A stretch of 64,000 nt of DNA from Litoreibacter janthinus (GCF_900111945.1 NZ_FOYO01000001.1:2363751-2427750); one strand, 5' to 3'. Shown: positions 45,914 through 56,151, numbered from the stretch's first letter. A program made the numbers and translations. The notes: generated by a model not told the origin, from the sequence alone.

Positions 45914-46039
45914 ATGCAACATATTCAAACTGGCTACCAAGGCCTGAGCCTTCTGCTGCGCCTCAATTGGGACCGTTTGCTATGGCCCGTTGCCATCGTT
46001 GCTGCACTTGCGACTGCGGGTCTTCTCGCCGGTCTCTGA
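45914..46039 (+). CDS. Small membrane protein, 41 residues
   Basis: A 41-codon frame (start MQHIQTGYQGLSLLLRL) with a single hydrophobic helix at about 23-41 (LLWPVAIVAALATAGLLAGL). GGGATAGGA precedes the ATG. It sits 65 bp after rseP, before a terminator and bamA. The order and the polar start followed by one helix look conserved in roseobacters from memory, but I cannot confirm it. Possible modulator of RseP or of the BAM complex. Confidence 0.6.
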   Translation: MQHIQTGYQGLSLLLRLNWDRLLWPVAIVAALATAGLLAGL

Positions 46040-46070
46040 CCCTCTGAAACGTCTGTAACAATGCCAGCCG

Positions 46071-46100
46071 AAGAGCGCCTGTTTTCAGGCCGCTCTTTTT
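46071..46100 (+). terminator. Terminator before bamA
   Basis: AGAGCG-CCTG-TTTT-CAGG-C-CGCTCT, a 10-bp stem with one bulged base, followed by TTTTT. It ends the uppS-rseP-small-protein transcript and makes bamA start a new transcription unit. Confidence 0.75.
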
Positions 46101-46110
46101 GGGCTTCGTT

Positions 46111-46139
46111 TTGACAAGTGTGCAGACTCGGGCTAGACC
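46111..46139 (+). promoter_or_regulatory. Predicted bamA promoter
   Basis: Consensus TTGACA (46111-46116), a 17-bp spacer and TAGACC (46134-46139), 40 bp before the bamA ATG and directly after a terminator. The -10 matches only half of the consensus. Confidence 0.5.
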
Positions 46140-46178
46140 GAACACACAACATAGAGTGTCAGAGCGGGACCCGAGCAC

Positions 46179-48518
46179 ATGAAGATCGCATTAGCGACGC
46201 AGCACGCACGTCAATTCATTAAGATTCAGTGTGTTAGGGCAGCCTTGTCCGGACTAGCAATCGTTGCAGTAGGCGCAGCCGTGCCTCAGGCTCCGGCATT
46301 TGCACAGACCTTCCCAATTTCATCGGTAGAAATTGACGGCAACCAACGTATCGAAGATGCAACAATCCTGAGCTATCTTCGGCTCGAGCGCGGGCAAGCG
46401 GCCTCTGCTGCTCAGTTGAACGATGCGATCCAGCGCCTGCAACGCTCGGGGCTGTTTGAAACCGTTGACGTTGTTCCAGTCGGCAACCGTTTAGTTGTCA
46501 CCGTGAAGGAATACCCGACGATTAACCGCGTGAACATCGAGGGCAACAAGCGCCTCAAGGACGCGGATTTAATCCCGCTGCTGCAATCCAAATCGCGCAG
46601 GGTCTACAGCCCGTCCACTGCAGAGGCTGACGCCGCGCTGCTGGCCGAAGGGTACAATCAGGCTGGTCGGATCGCCGCAACTGTTACGCCGCGGATTATT
46701 CCACGTTCCAACAACCGCGTGGATCTGGTCTTTGAAATATCCGAAGGCGATGTTGTCGAGGTTGAGCGGATCAGCTTCATTGGCAACCGTGCATATTCGG
46801 ATCGCCGCCTGCGCCGTGTTGTCGATTCCAAGCAAGCGGGCTTGCTGCGCTCCATCATTCAGTCGGATACATTTGTCAGCGACCGGATTGCGTTCGACCG
46901 CCAGCTCCTGCGCGATTTCTATCTGTCTCGCGGCTATGTCGATTTTCAGGTCTTGTCCTCGACACCAGAACTGACGCGCGAACGCGACGGTTATTTCGTG
47001 AGCTTCAAAGTGCGCGAAGGCCAGCAGTTTAAAGTTGGGCAAGTGACGACCTATTCCGATCTGCCCGAGATCGATATTGATGAATACCAAAACGTAGCAC
47101 GCCTGAAAGCGGGCGAAGTATATTCGCCTGCCAAGATCGAAAACACGATCACCCGCATGGAACGTTTGGCTCTTCAAAAGGGCCTGAACTTTATTCGGGT
47201 CGAGCCTCGGATCACCCGAAACGATGCTGACATCACCCTAGACGTTGAATTCGCGATCATCCGGGGCCCGCGCGTCTTTGTGGAGCGTATCGACATCGAG
47301 GGAAATGCGACCACTTTGGACCGCGTAGTCCGACGCCAGTTCAAGACGGTTGAGGGCGACCCGTTCAATCCTCGCGAAATCCGCGACGCCGCCGAGCGCA
47401 TTCGCGCGTTGGGTTACTTCTCCACGGCGGATGTGAATACGCGTCAAGGGAGTGGGCCGGAACAAGTTGTCGTCGACGTTGATGTTGAGGAAACCACAAC
47501 CGGCTCGTTAGGCTTCGGCGTTAGCTACGGTGCAGATGCTGGCGCGTCTTTCAGCGTTACATTCCAGGAACGAAACTTCCTTGGCCGTGGCCAGACCTTG
47601 GCGTTCTCTTTCGATACAGGGTCTGACAACCAAAACACATCTATCAACTTTATCGAACCTGCGTTTTTGGGTCGCGATTTGGCCTTGGGCCTTAATCTGT
47701 ACTACCGCACCACTGACAACCAATATGCGGCCTACGACACTCAAAACGTCGGCTTCGAGCCCAGCATTGAGTTTCCAGTGTCCGAAAACGGACGTCTGCG
47801 GCTGAACTACCGGATTTCCAAAGACGCGGTCAAAAATGTTGATCCAACGACTTCCGTTATAATTCAGCGCGACGAAAGCTCTGCTTTTACCTCTGCCTTG
47901 GGTTACCTCTATTCTTACGACACGCGCCGCACCGGTTTGAACCCGAACGGTGGCGTCTTGTTGCGCTTTGGCCAACAAATCGCAGGTGTCGGCGGCGGTT
48001 TGCGTTTCTTGCAAACCACGGGCCTTATCGCTGCAGAAACAAAGATTGCACGCGAGGAAGTCACTCTGCGCGCGCAGCTTGAGTTCGGAGCAAATACCCG
48101 TCTGACAGGCAATAGCCGCATCACAGAGCGCTTCTTTCTGAACTCCAGCAAGATGCGCGGCTTTGATGGTGCGGGTGTCGGTCCACGCGATCTTGCGAGC
48201 ACAAATCAGGACGCTTTGGGCGGAAACTACTACGCAGTTGCTCGGCTCGAAGCTGACTTCCCACTGGGCTTGCCAGAGGAATACGGCATCCGTGGTGGCG
48301 TGTTCTTTGATGTAGGCTCTCTTTGGGGCCTGGATGATACGAATAACGGCACCGCTGCCGGTGTGGATGATAGCTTCAAGCTCCGCTCTGTGATCGGGGT
48401 GTCGGTTCTTTGGGACACGCAGATTGGCCCGCTCCGGTTCAACTTCTCCAAGGCTTTGGTGAAAGAAACTTACGACCGCGAGCGTTCGTTCGACCTGACC
48501 GTTTCCACACAGTTCTGA
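46179..48518 (+). CDS. bamA: BamA, outer-membrane protein assembly factor
   Basis: 779-residue Omp85 protein, core of the BAM complex. A signal peptide (cleavage near AFAQ, residue 42), five POTRA domains (about 45-440; ISSVEIDGNQRIED opens the first) and a C-terminal 16-strand barrel with the conserved TSLNF/FIEPAFLG-like elements and the RGFDGAGVGPR loop 6 motif. The last residue is F (LTVSTQF), the signal for barrel insertion. It begins the bamA-skp-fabZ-lpxA-lpxI-lpxB run. Confidence 0.97.
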   Translation: MKIALATQHARQFIKIQCVRAALSGLAIVAVGAAVPQAPAFAQTFPISSVEIDGNQRIEDATILSYLRLERGQAASAAQLNDAIQRLQRSGLFETVDVVPVGNRLVVTVKEYPTINRVNIEGNKRLKDADLIPLLQSKSRRVYSPSTAEADAALLAEGYNQAGRIAATVTPRIIPRSNNRVDLVFEISEGDVVEVERISFIGNRAYSDRRLRRVVDSKQAGLLRSIIQSDTFVSDRIAFDRQLLRDFYLSRGYVDFQVLSSTPELTRERDGYFVSFKVREGQQFKVGQVTTYSDLPEIDIDEYQNVARLKAGEVYSPAKIENTITRMERLALQKGLNFIRVEPRITRNDADITLDVEFAIIRGPRVFVERIDIEGNATTLDRVVRRQFKTVEGDPFNPREIRDAAERIRALGYFSTADVNTRQGSGPEQVVVDVDVEETTTGSLGFGVSYGADAGASFSVTFQERNFLGRGQTLAFSFDTGSDNQNTSINFIEPAFLGRDLALGLNLYYRTTDNQYAAYDTQNVGFEPSIEFPVSENGRLRLNYRISKDAVKNVDPTTSVIIQRDESSAFTSALGYLYSYDTRRTGLNPNGGVLLRFGQQIAGVGGGLRFLQTTGLIAAETKIAREEVTLRAQLEFGANTRLTGNSRITERFFLNSSKMRGFDGAGVGPRDLASTNQDALGGNYYAVARLEADFPLGLPEEYGIRGGVFFDVGSLWGLDDTNNGTAAGVDDSFKLRSVIGVSVLWDTQIGPLRFNFSKALVKETYDRERSFDLTVSTQF

Positions 48519-48520
48519 CC

Positions 48521-49150
48521 ATGAGCTTACGTCGCTATGCGGGTGCGATGGTGGTGGCTTTCGCCATAGCGACGCCCGCTATGTCGCAAGACATCCAGCC
48601 CAGCCCTGTGCTGACCTTGGATCAAGACCGCATGTATTCAGCGTCGCTGTTCGGCAAACGCGTGCAAGAAGATCTTCAAAGCCAGTCCTCGGAGTTGGCG
48701 CAGGAAAACCGCAAGATCGAAGGCGCGCTTGAAGAAGAAGAGCGCCGCCTTACCGACGAGCGCGCTGCGATGGACCCAGAGGAGTTCCAGAAGCTCGCGG
48801 CCGATTTTGATGAGCGAGTGACCGGTATTAGGCGCGCTCAAGCGACCAAATCCGACAGTATCCGGCGACAGGCAGAGGCGGAGCGGGTTCGATTTTTTGA
48901 AGCGGCGTTCCCGATTCTACTGGAATTGGTCGAAGAAACAGGCGCGGTTGCCATTCTCAATAACAGCGCTGTGATATTTTCGGTGCGTCCGATCGACATC
49001 ACTGATGCTGCTATCGCACGGATAGATGCGGCGATCGGGGCGTCACCTGCGCCCGTCGATCCAGGACCCTTGCCGGTGCAACGCCCGGACCAAACCCCCA
49101 CCGAGGCGGCCCCACAGCCTGACGCCGGCACCGGTGATAGCAACAACTAG
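48521..49150 (+). CDS. OmpH/Skp-family periplasmic chaperone
   Basis: 209-residue exported chaperone for unfolded outer-membrane proteins. A signal peptide ([15 protein letters not shown]) is followed by a long charged coiled coil (about 45-140: [19 protein letters not shown]). The C-terminal tail is Pro/Ala-rich ([16 protein letters not shown]), unusual for Skp. ATG 48521 is 2 bp after the bamA stop, the canonical order. Confidence 0.9.
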   Translation: MSLRRYAGAMVVAFAIATPAMSQDIQPSPVLTLDQDRMYSASLFGKRVQEDLQSQSSELAQENRKIEGALEEEERRLTDERAAMDPEEFQKLAADFDERVTGIRRAQATKSDSIRRQAEAERVRFFEAAFPILLELVEETGAVAILNNSAVIFSVRPIDITDAAIARIDAAIGASPAPVDPGPLPVQRPDQTPTEAAPQPDAGTGDSNN

Positions 49151-49218
49151 ACCGGCAATCTTGTGCGAAGGGTGGGCTGGTGCTACCCAAAAAGAGCCGA
49201 AGGCCAAAGGACAATACC

Positions 49219-49674
49219 ATGACGCAGACCTCCGCCGACATTCACCTGATCCAACGGATCATTCCACACCGCTATCCGTTCCTGTTGATCGACAAAGTTG
49301 TGGATATCAAAGCCGGTGAAAGCGCGCGCGGTATCAAGAACGTCACGTTCAACGAGCCCCATTTTCAAGGCCACTTCCCCGGCGCGCCCATTATGCCCGG
49401 TGTGACAATCATCGAGGCTATGGCGCAAACGGCTGCCGTGATGGTTGGTGTGACGATGGATATGGCCGACAAAGACCTGCTGGTTTATTTTATGGCTATC
49501 GACGGCTGTAAATTCCGGCGGAAGGTCGTGCCGGGCGACGTGCTGCATCTGGATGTGCAGGTAACCCGTGGCAAAGCAGGCGCAAAGGTCTGGAAATTCA
49601 AAGGCACCGCAACGGTCGACGGCGAAATGGCCGCCGAGGCGGAGTTCACCGCAATGATGGACTTGCCGAAGTGA
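49219..49674 (+). CDS. fabZ: 3-hydroxyacyl-ACP dehydratase FabZ
   Basis: 151-residue hot-dog fold dehydratase of fatty-acid elongation. [14 protein letters not shown] and [15 protein letters not shown] carry the catalytic histidine, and [10 protein letters not shown] the catalytic glutamate. ATG 49219 fits the family length. Its TGA overlaps the GTG start of lpxA. It competes with LpxA for 3-hydroxyacyl-ACP. Confidence 0.97.
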   Translation: MTQTSADIHLIQRIIPHRYPFLLIDKVVDIKAGESARGIKNVTFNEPHFQGHFPGAPIMPGVTIIEAMAQTAAVMVGVTMDMADKDLLVYFMAIDGCKFRRKVVPGDVLHLDVQVTRGKAGAKVWKFKGTATVDGEMAAEAEFTAMMDLPK

Positions 49675-50456
49675 GCGCGACGATCCATCCCTCAGCCTTC
49701 GTCGAAGAGGGCGCGAAGATCGCCGATGGCGTGAAAATCGGCCCGTTTTGCACGGTTGGTGCGAATGTGACACTCGCCGCGGGGGTGGAATTGAAAAGCC
49801 ATGTGGTCGTAACAGGCCAAACCACCATCGGCGAAGACACTGTGATCTTTCCGTTCGCAGTTATCGGTGAAATTCCTCAAGACCTGAAATTCGACGGTGA
49901 AGAAACCCGCCTTGAGATCGGATCGCGCAATCGCATCCGCGAAGGTGTGACAATGAACACTGGTACGACCGGCGGCGGCGGGCTGACAAAAGTCGGCGAC
50001 GACTGCCTGTTCATGACGGGCGCCCATGTCGGCCATGACGCTATTGTCGGCAACGGTGTAATCATGGCAAACCAAGCCGCCTTGGCAGGTCACTGCATCA
50101 TCGAAGACAAGGTTATCATCGGAGGTCTGGCGGGCATCCACCAGTTTGTGCGCATTGGGCGTGGTGCCATCATTGGCGCTGTGACGATGGTGACGAATGA
50201 CGTCATCCCCTACGGTCTGGTGCAAGCTCCGCGTGGCGAATTGGACGGTCTGAACTATGTCGGCCTGAAACGCGCTGGCGTGGCTCGATCGGATATTACA
50301 GCTTTGCGTGCCGCCTATCAGATGCTGCGTCAGGGTGACGGGGCATTCCAAGATCGTGCGCGTCGTCTTTCCGAAGAGACTGACAGTGACTATGTGCGCG
50401 AAGTCGTCGACTTCATTTTGGGCGACAGTGATCGGTCGTATCTTGCGCCGCGCTGA
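49671..50456 (+). CDS. lpxA: UDP-N-acetylglucosamine acyltransferase LpxA
   Basis: 261-residue first enzyme of lipid A synthesis. The left-handed beta-helix ([17 protein letters not shown]...) has the catalytic histidine in [13 protein letters not shown], and a C-terminal helical region starts near residue 195. The start is GTG at 49671 overlapping the fabZ stop (GTGA), so translation is coupled; no in-frame ATG is near. lpxI follows with a 1-bp overlap. Confidence 0.97.
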   Translation: MSATIHPSAFVEEGAKIADGVKIGPFCTVGANVTLAAGVELKSHVVVTGQTTIGEDTVIFPFAVIGEIPQDLKFDGEETRLEIGSRNRIREGVTMNTGTTGGGGLTKVGDDCLFMTGAHVGHDAIVGNGVIMANQAALAGHCIIEDKVIIGGLAGIHQFVRIGRGAIIGAVTMVTNDVIPYGLVQAPRGELDGLNYVGLKRAGVARSDITALRAAYQMLRQGDGAFQDRARRLSEETDSDYVREVVDFILGDSDRSYLAPR

Positions 50457-51319
50457 TGCTGGCTCTGGTCGTAGGTGAAGGCGATTTGCCCGAGTTGCTC
50501 ATGGAGCATCTTTTGGCAACGGAAACCCCGTATCAGCTATGCCAGATGGAATGGCAGGGTGCCGACGCACGTGGGGATCGACCCGTCCGCAAATTCCGGA
50601 TCGAGACGCTCGGAACGTTCATCGCGTGGTTGAAGGAAAAGGGTGTCGACCGGATTTGCTTTGCCGGCCGCGTTGATCGCCCGCCGCTTGATCCGACCAA
50701 GATTGACGCGCTGACCATGCCGCTTGTGCCGCGAATGATGCAGGCCCTGCAGGTCGGCGATGATGCCGCGCTGCGTTTGGTGCTTGGCTTCTTCGAAGAA
50801 GTTGGCATTCAACCCGTTGGGGCACATGAGGTGTATCCGGAAATCCTGCAGCCCGCGGGGTTTCTGGGAAAAAACCGCCCCTCTGAGGAGCATGAACGAG
50901 ACGCGGACCGTGGGATCGAAGTGATTGCCGCCATGGCTGCGGCAGATGTCGGGCAGGCGTGTATCACCCACAAGCGCCAAGCGATCGCGATCGAAGCGCA
51001 GCCGGGGACGGACTTCATGATGCAAGGGCTCTTGCAACAACGGGTTGGGCTGCCGTTTTGGGGGAGCTTGACCGGTGTCAGTAGAGCGCCGCGAGCAAAG
51101 GAGTTGCCTGGTAAGGGCGGTGTCTTGGTTAAAGCGTCCAAACCCGGGCAGGAGCTGCGCATCGACATGCCAACAATCGGCCCTGATACGGTGCAACGCG
51201 CGGTTCAGGTGGGGCTGGATGGCATTGTGATCGAAGCAGGGCGCGTGATTGTGCTCCAGCCGTCTGTCTGCACGAAAATCGCCGATAGATACGGGCTTTT
51301 CCTCTGGGTGCGCGAATGA
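50456..51319 (+). CDS. lpxI: UDP-2,3-diacylglucosamine pyrophosphatase LpxI
   Basis: 287-residue DUF1009-type enzyme that cleaves UDP-2,3-diacylglucosamine to lipid X, replacing LpxH in alphaproteobacteria. N-terminal GEGDLPELL and the catalytic domain with KASKPGQELRIDMPTIG are typical. It sits between lpxA and lpxB, overlapping both by one and four bases, as expected for the pathway step it fills. Confidence 0.95.
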   Translation: MLALVVGEGDLPELLMEHLLATETPYQLCQMEWQGADARGDRPVRKFRIETLGTFIAWLKEKGVDRICFAGRVDRPPLDPTKIDALTMPLVPRMMQALQVGDDAALRLVLGFFEEVGIQPVGAHEVYPEILQPAGFLGKNRPSEEHERDADRGIEVIAAMAAADVGQACITHKRQAIAIEAQPGTDFMMQGLLQQRVGLPFWGSLTGVSRAPRAKELPGKGGVLVKASKPGQELRIDMPTIGPDTVQRAVQVGLDGIVIEAGRVIVLQPSVCTKIADRYGLFLWVRE

Positions 51320-52488
51320 GGGTCTACCTTATCGCAGGGGAGCCGTCGGGTGATAAACTCGGCGGCGCCTTGATGGAGGGCCTCAAGCAACTCAACCCGA
51401 ATGTGCAGTTCCAAGGCGTTGGTGGCCCGCTCATGGAAGCGCAGGGCATGACGTCGCTTTTCCCAATGGAGGAACTTTCGGTCATGGGGCTAGCCGAGGT
51501 GCTTCCCAAACTGCGCGGCCTGTTCCGCCGTCGCGATGAGACGGTAGAGGATATCATCGGCTCTGGCGCAGATGTGGTGGTCACCATCGACAGCCCTGAT
51601 TTCTGCCTGCGGGTCCTGCGTAAACTGCGTGCTTTGTCGGCGGTTCCAACCGTTCACTATGTCGCTCCGTCGGTTTGGGCTTGGCGTCCCAAGCGCACCG
51701 AACGCATGAAGGGAATTGTCGATCACGTTATGGCATTATTGCCCTTTGAGCCGCCCTATATGGAGCGTGCGGGGCTGGCCTGCGACTTTGTTGGTCACCC
51801 TGTGGTGGCAGAGCCTTTGGCCGATTTTTCTGATGCAAAGGCCTTCCGCGACACTTACGGTCTGGGCGACGCTCCCGTGGTTTTAGCTCTTCCGGGATCC
51901 CGGCGCGGAGAGGTCACGAGGCTCGCTGACATCTTCGGGGAAAGCCTCCACAAGCTGGCGGCAAAGAGGCCGGACATCCGTGTGGTCGTGCCTGCAGCTG
52001 GGTCAGTTGCTGCATTGGTGCAGCAACAAACCAAAGGCTGGGCAGGTCAGCCTGTCATCCTTGATCCGCGGGGGATGAATCCTGAGGTGGCCCTCGCGGA
52101 AAAACGCGCAGCTTTTGCCGCAGCGGATTTAGCATTGGCGGCATCTGGGACGGTCTCTTTGGAACTGGCCGCCAACACGGTGCCGATGGTCATTGCCTAT
52201 GACATGAACTGGTTCTCGCGCAAAATGATCAGGGCGATGTTGCAGATCGACACGGTGACCTTGGTGAACCTTGTGTCAGAAACCCGCACAATCCCAGAAT
52301 TTCTGGGTGATGACTGTAAACCCGACGACATCGCACGGGCTTTGCTCACAACCTTGACGCCAGGGCCAGAACGCGCGGCTCAGGCCGCAGCAGCGGAAAT
52401 TACGATGGAGCGGCTAGGGCGCGGTGATGAACCACCCGGCCTGCGGGCCGCAAAAGTCGTCACACGTGTCGCAGGATTTGACGCCTAG
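51316..52488 (+). CDS. lpxB: Lipid-A-disaccharide synthase LpxB
   Basis: 390-residue GT-19 enzyme joining lipid X and UDP-diacylglucosamine into the lipid A disaccharide. GEPSGDKLGG near the N-terminus, HYVAPSVWAW, LPGSRRGEV and the AASGTVSLELA sugar-nucleotide motif are intact. It is the last gene of the envelope operon and its 3' end overlaps the convergent YbaK-like gene by 4 bp. Confidence 0.97.
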   Translation: MRVYLIAGEPSGDKLGGALMEGLKQLNPNVQFQGVGGPLMEAQGMTSLFPMEELSVMGLAEVLPKLRGLFRRRDETVEDIIGSGADVVVTIDSPDFCLRVLRKLRALSAVPTVHYVAPSVWAWRPKRTERMKGIVDHVMALLPFEPPYMERAGLACDFVGHPVVAEPLADFSDAKAFRDTYGLGDAPVVLALPGSRRGEVTRLADIFGESLHKLAAKRPDIRVVVPAAGSVAALVQQQTKGWAGQPVILDPRGMNPEVALAEKRAAFAAADLALAASGTVSLELAANTVPMVIAYDMNWFSRKMIRAMLQIDTVTLVNLVSETRTIPEFLGDDCKPDDIARALLTTLTPGPERAAQAAAAEITMERLGRGDEPPGLRAAKVVTRVAGFDA

Positions 52489-52955
52489 GTGGTAAACTCG
52501 GCCAATGCGCCTGCTGTCAGCGCGATCAAGTCGTCAGGTGATAGTGAAAAGATATGGCGCGGGGTGCCAGCCGCGGCCCAGACCACAGAAAACTCAGTCA
52601 GTCGCGGATCAATGAATGCGCGGATGGGATTCAAATGGCCGACGGGCGACACGCCCCCGATGGCAAACCCGGTCTGAGCGCGTATCAGTGCGGCGTCTGC
52701 CTTACCCAATGGCTCGCCAGCTAGACTACTCGCCTTGGCGCTATCCACCTGATTTCCGCCAGCGGTCAGAAACAAGACAGCCTCATTGCTGATCTCTCCA
52801 CGAAATATGATAGATTTGGCGATCTGGTCTACATGACAGCCAGCTTGCTCCGCGGCTTGCGCAGCAGTGCGGGTCTGGTCACCCGTTTCAATGATTTCTG
52901 CCAGAACACCCGCATCTTCTAGGGCCTTGGCGACACGTTTAAGACTTTTGCTCAT
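52485..52955 (-). CDS. YbaK/ProX-like aminoacyl-tRNA deacylase
   Basis: 156-residue editing-domain protein that hydrolyses mischarged tRNA (Cys-tRNAPro, Ala-tRNAPro type). The conserved KSIIFRG (with catalytic lysine), FLTAGGNQVD, and GFAIGGVSPVGH are visible. ATG 52955 (MSKSLKRVAK) gives the family length; the longer in-frame extension upstream is Arg/Pro-rich and overlaps the divergent glnE region. Confidence 0.9.
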   Translation of the reverse strand: MSKSLKRVAKALEDAGVLAEIIETGDQTRTAAQAAEQAGCHVDQIAKSIIFRGEISNEAVLFLTAGGNQVDSAKASSLAGEPLGKADAALIRAQTGFAIGGVSPVGHLNPIRAFIDPRLTEFSVVWAAAGTPRHIFSLSPDDLIALTAGALAEFTT

Positions 52956-53032
52956 GCCAACAGTTTTACGGCTAGGATGCGGTGCTGCAAGCACCAGTTG
53001 ACGGCGGCGGCTGCGACTTCCATCGTGTGAGC

Positions 53033-55807
53033 ATGACATTCGCTGACCTGATCACACGGCACCCGCTGCCGCATAACCCCGAACGCTGCGCTGAGGCGCA
53101 GGTGCGTTTCGCGGGGCTTCCTGAACCGCTAATGACGCTTATGGTGAACACGGCTGGGTGCAGCCCTTATCTGGCTGGTCTCTTGGCACGGGAGGCGGAT
53201 TGGATTGCTCGTTTGGTCAGCCAGAGCGCTGAGGATTTGCGTGATGAAGTCTGGCAGAGCATCGCGCATACGGACGGCGACTTGAAAGACGTTTTTCGTC
53301 AGTCAAAACGGCGGATCGCCTTGCTGGCTGCACTTGCGGATATTGGCGGGGTCTGGCCTCTGGAAACTGTCACCACAGCGTTGACCGAACTTGCAGACCG
53401 TTGCTTGCAGCGTGGCTTGACCGATCTTACAGCGGCACAGATCGCCCGCGGGAAGATACCGGGGCAAACAGAGGCCGATGCTGAAACGGGGGCAGGGATG
53501 TGCGTTCTGGCGATGGGCAAAATGGGCGCCTTCGAGCTGAACTACTCATCAGACATCGATCTCATCTGTTTGTTTGACGAAAGCCGGTTCTACCCCGACG
53601 ACTACCTTGAGGTCAGAACCACATTCGTTAAAATTACTCGTGCGCTTATGGGCCTGATGTCTGATGTCACGGCTGAGGGTTACGTCTTTCGCTCAGATCT
53701 CAGATTGCGCCCAGATGCGTCCGTCACGCCTGTCTGCATCGCTATGGAAGCGGCAGAGCGGTATTACGAAAGCGTGGGGCGCACGTGGGAGCGCGCGGCT
53801 TTCATCAAAGCACGGCCCAGTGCAGGCGATTTGAAAGCTGGCAATCGTTTTCTCGAACGCCTCAGCCCGTTCATCTGGCGAAAGCATCTCGACTTTGCGG
53901 CGATTGAGGATGCGCATGACATGCGCCTCAAAATCCGCAGTCATAAAGGCTTGGGCGGAGCGATGAAGCTGGATGGCCACAACATGAAACTTGGGGCAGG
54001 CGGCATTCGTGAAATCGAGTTCTTCACCCAGACCCGCCAGCTGATCGCCGGAGGGAGAGACCCAAGCCTTCGGGTGCGCGGCACACGCGAGGGGCTGGAT
54101 CGTCTCGTTGACGCGGGATGGGTTCCGAAAGACGCATCTGACAGGCTTCAGGCCGCTTACATAGCTCACCGTGAGGTGGAACACCGGTTGCAGATGATTG
54201 GCGACGCGCAGACGCATGAATTGCCAAAAGGCGAAAGTGGATTTCTGCGCTTGTCACGGTTCATGGGTGAGGCGGATCCATCGGTCTTTCGTGCAGGTTT
54301 GCTCGCACGACTAGAAGAGGTTGCAGACGTTACCGACAGCTTCTTTGCTCCAGACGAAGCAGAAGATGCGCCTGAAACCGAAGGGCTGGCCTCCCCAAGC
54401 GCGTATCTGGAGCAGTGGCGCAGCTTGCCCGCGTTACGGTCCGAGCGATCTGTCACTCTGTTCAAACGCGTTTTCCCAACCATTCTCAAGCAAATGGCGC
54501 AAGCGACCCGCCCACCCGAAGCGATGGCGGAGTTCGAACGCTTTTTGTCCGGTCTGCCCGCAGGTGTTCAGGTCTTCTCGCTTTTTGACGCGAACCCCCA
54601 ACTGACCAAACTGATCGTCGACATTTGCGCAACGTCGCCCGCATTGGCGACGTATCTGTCGCGTAATTCCGCAGTCCTTGATGCCGTCATTGGCGGCGAC
54701 TTCTTTGCGCCCTGGTTGGGCGTAGAGGGTCTGACAAAACTGCTCGTCAAAAAGATCGAGGCCATTTCGGACTACGAAGGTCGGCTTGATGCGGCGCGGC
54801 GCTGGCAAAAGGAATGGCATTTCCGTGTCGGTGTTCACCACCTGCAAGGGCTCATTGGCCCAGATGAAGCGAGTGAGCAATATGCCGACCTCGCCGATGC
54901 AACGCTTGGGGCTTTGATGCCCGTGGTCGAAGCAGAGTTCACGCGCAAGCACGGGTCGCCGCCGGGGCGCGGCGCAATGATCCTTGCGATGGGGTCAGCG
55001 GGGGCTGCCTCCCTAACAGCTCAGTCCGACCTTGATCTCATCGTCATCTATGATCCCGCCGGTGTGGCGAGTTCGGACGGGCGCAGACCGTTGGAGACGC
55101 GCACCTATTATGCGCGCTTCACGCAAGCTTTTGTCACGGCACTTACAGCGCCAATGGCCGAAGGCCGCCTTTACGAAGTTGACCTGCGGCTTCGGCCGTC
55201 TGGCCAATCTGGACCCGTCGCGACATCTCTTGAGGCGTTTAAGAGTTATCAGATGAATGACGCGTGGGTCTGGGAACACCTTGCCCTGACGCGCGCACGG
55301 GCTGTTGCTGGCGATCGGTCATTGCAAGAGGATGTCGAGGCCGTACGTTGCTCTATCCTGGCATCAAGCTATGACGCGTCAAAGATCATACAAGAGACGC
55401 AAGAGATGCGTGTAAGACTGGCCGAGGCGACCGGGAGGGTTGGGCCATGGGATGTGAAATCAGGTGCTGGTGGACGGCAGGACATTGAGTTGCTGAGCCA
55501 AGCGCTTAGCTTGATCTCTAAAGGCAACGAACGCCAGATCGTGCCACAACTCAGACATGCATTGGATCAAGGCCAGCTAACAGAGGCGCAATTTCAAATA
55601 CTAACTGGCGCACATTCAGTCTTTTCCTGCGTTCAAATGGGTGCGCGGTTGGTCTCGGACAAAGAACTGTCGCCGGAGGCACTTGGGGCGGGTGGCATCT
55701 CGATGCTCCTGCGGGATTGCGGCTGCGATACGATGGACGAGCTAAGAGACCGTATTGCGGAGTGTCGCAAACAAGCCGCTGAAGTGGTGGAACAGGTTCT
55801 GGCCTAG
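53033..55807 (+). CDS. glnE: Bifunctional glutamine synthetase adenylyltransferase/deadenylylase
   Basis: 924-residue GlnE, which adenylylates or deadenylylates glutamine synthetase in response to PII and glutamine. Two nucleotidyltransferase domains each carry a G-S-...-D-x-D site: SSDIDLICLFD near 178-190 (deadenylylation half) and QSDLDLIVIYD near 662-674 (adenylylation half). ATG 53033 chosen; a GTG at 52982 overlaps the divergent leader region. The C-terminal PII-responsive part is present. Length is slightly short of the 930-980 usual range. Confidence 0.95.
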   Translation: MTFADLITRHPLPHNPERCAEAQVRFAGLPEPLMTLMVNTAGCSPYLAGLLAREADWIARLVSQSAEDLRDEVWQSIAHTDGDLKDVFRQSKRRIALLAALADIGGVWPLETVTTALTELADRCLQRGLTDLTAAQIARGKIPGQTEADAETGAGMCVLAMGKMGAFELNYSSDIDLICLFDESRFYPDDYLEVRTTFVKITRALMGLMSDVTAEGYVFRSDLRLRPDASVTPVCIAMEAAERYYESVGRTWERAAFIKARPSAGDLKAGNRFLERLSPFIWRKHLDFAAIEDAHDMRLKIRSHKGLGGAMKLDGHNMKLGAGGIREIEFFTQTRQLIAGGRDPSLRVRGTREGLDRLVDAGWVPKDASDRLQAAYIAHREVEHRLQMIGDAQTHELPKGESGFLRLSRFMGEADPSVFRAGLLARLEEVADVTDSFFAPDEAEDAPETEGLASPSAYLEQWRSLPALRSERSVTLFKRVFPTILKQMAQATRPPEAMAEFERFLSGLPAGVQVFSLFDANPQLTKLIVDICATSPALATYLSRNSAVLDAVIGGDFFAPWLGVEGLTKLLVKKIEAISDYEGRLDAARRWQKEWHFRVGVHHLQGLIGPDEASEQYADLADATLGALMPVVEAEFTRKHGSPPGRGAMILAMGSAGAASLTAQSDLDLIVIYDPAGVASSDGRRPLETRTYYARFTQAFVTALTAPMAEGRLYEVDLRLRPSGQSGPVATSLEAFKSYQMNDAWVWEHLALTRARAVAGDRSLQEDVEAVRCSILASSYDASKIIQETQEMRVRLAEATGRVGPWDVKSGAGGRQDIELLSQALSLISKGNERQIVPQLRHALDQGQLTEAQFQILTGAHSVFSCVQMGARLVSDKELSPEALGAGGISMLLRDCGCDTMDELRDRIAECRKQAAEVVEQVLA

Positions 55808-55857
55808 ACAGGTCTGTGTGCTAGGAGTGAGTCGACACACGCTTATCGGAGCAGCAG

Positions 55858-56127
55858 ATGGATTTGAGCAAAATTGACCGCAAGGGCCTCATTCGCGAAG
55901 CCTATCGGATCGAAGGAATTACTGCAGGCGAATGCCGGTCGATCTTTCTGGATTGGGCGATAAACCTTCCTCAGTCTCAAGACAGCCACGAGGCCATTAC
56001 CCAGTTGCTCGCCGCCTATGGTGACATGCCAGCAGATCACCCTATGACAGTTGTTTTGAACGACGGCTTGGCCGCGAAGCCAAAGGCAACACGGCGCGGC
56101 GGGCGAAAGGCGCGGGTTTCGCCCTAA
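55858..56127 (+). CDS. Small conserved roseobacter protein
   Basis: 89-residue basic protein starting MDLSKIDRKGLIREAYRI, with ITAGECRSIFLDWAINLP and a terminal RRGGRKARV stretch. I recognise the pattern as a conserved hypothetical family of Rhodobacterales but know no function. The basic tail could bind nucleic acid. It is 50 bp after glnE and is followed by a terminator. Confidence 0.75.
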   Translation: MDLSKIDRKGLIREAYRIEGITAGECRSIFLDWAINLPQSQDSHEAITQLLAAYGDMPADHPMTVVLNDGLAAKPKATRRGGRKARVSP

Positions 56128-56151
56128 GCAAAATTGGACACTCCAATAAAA

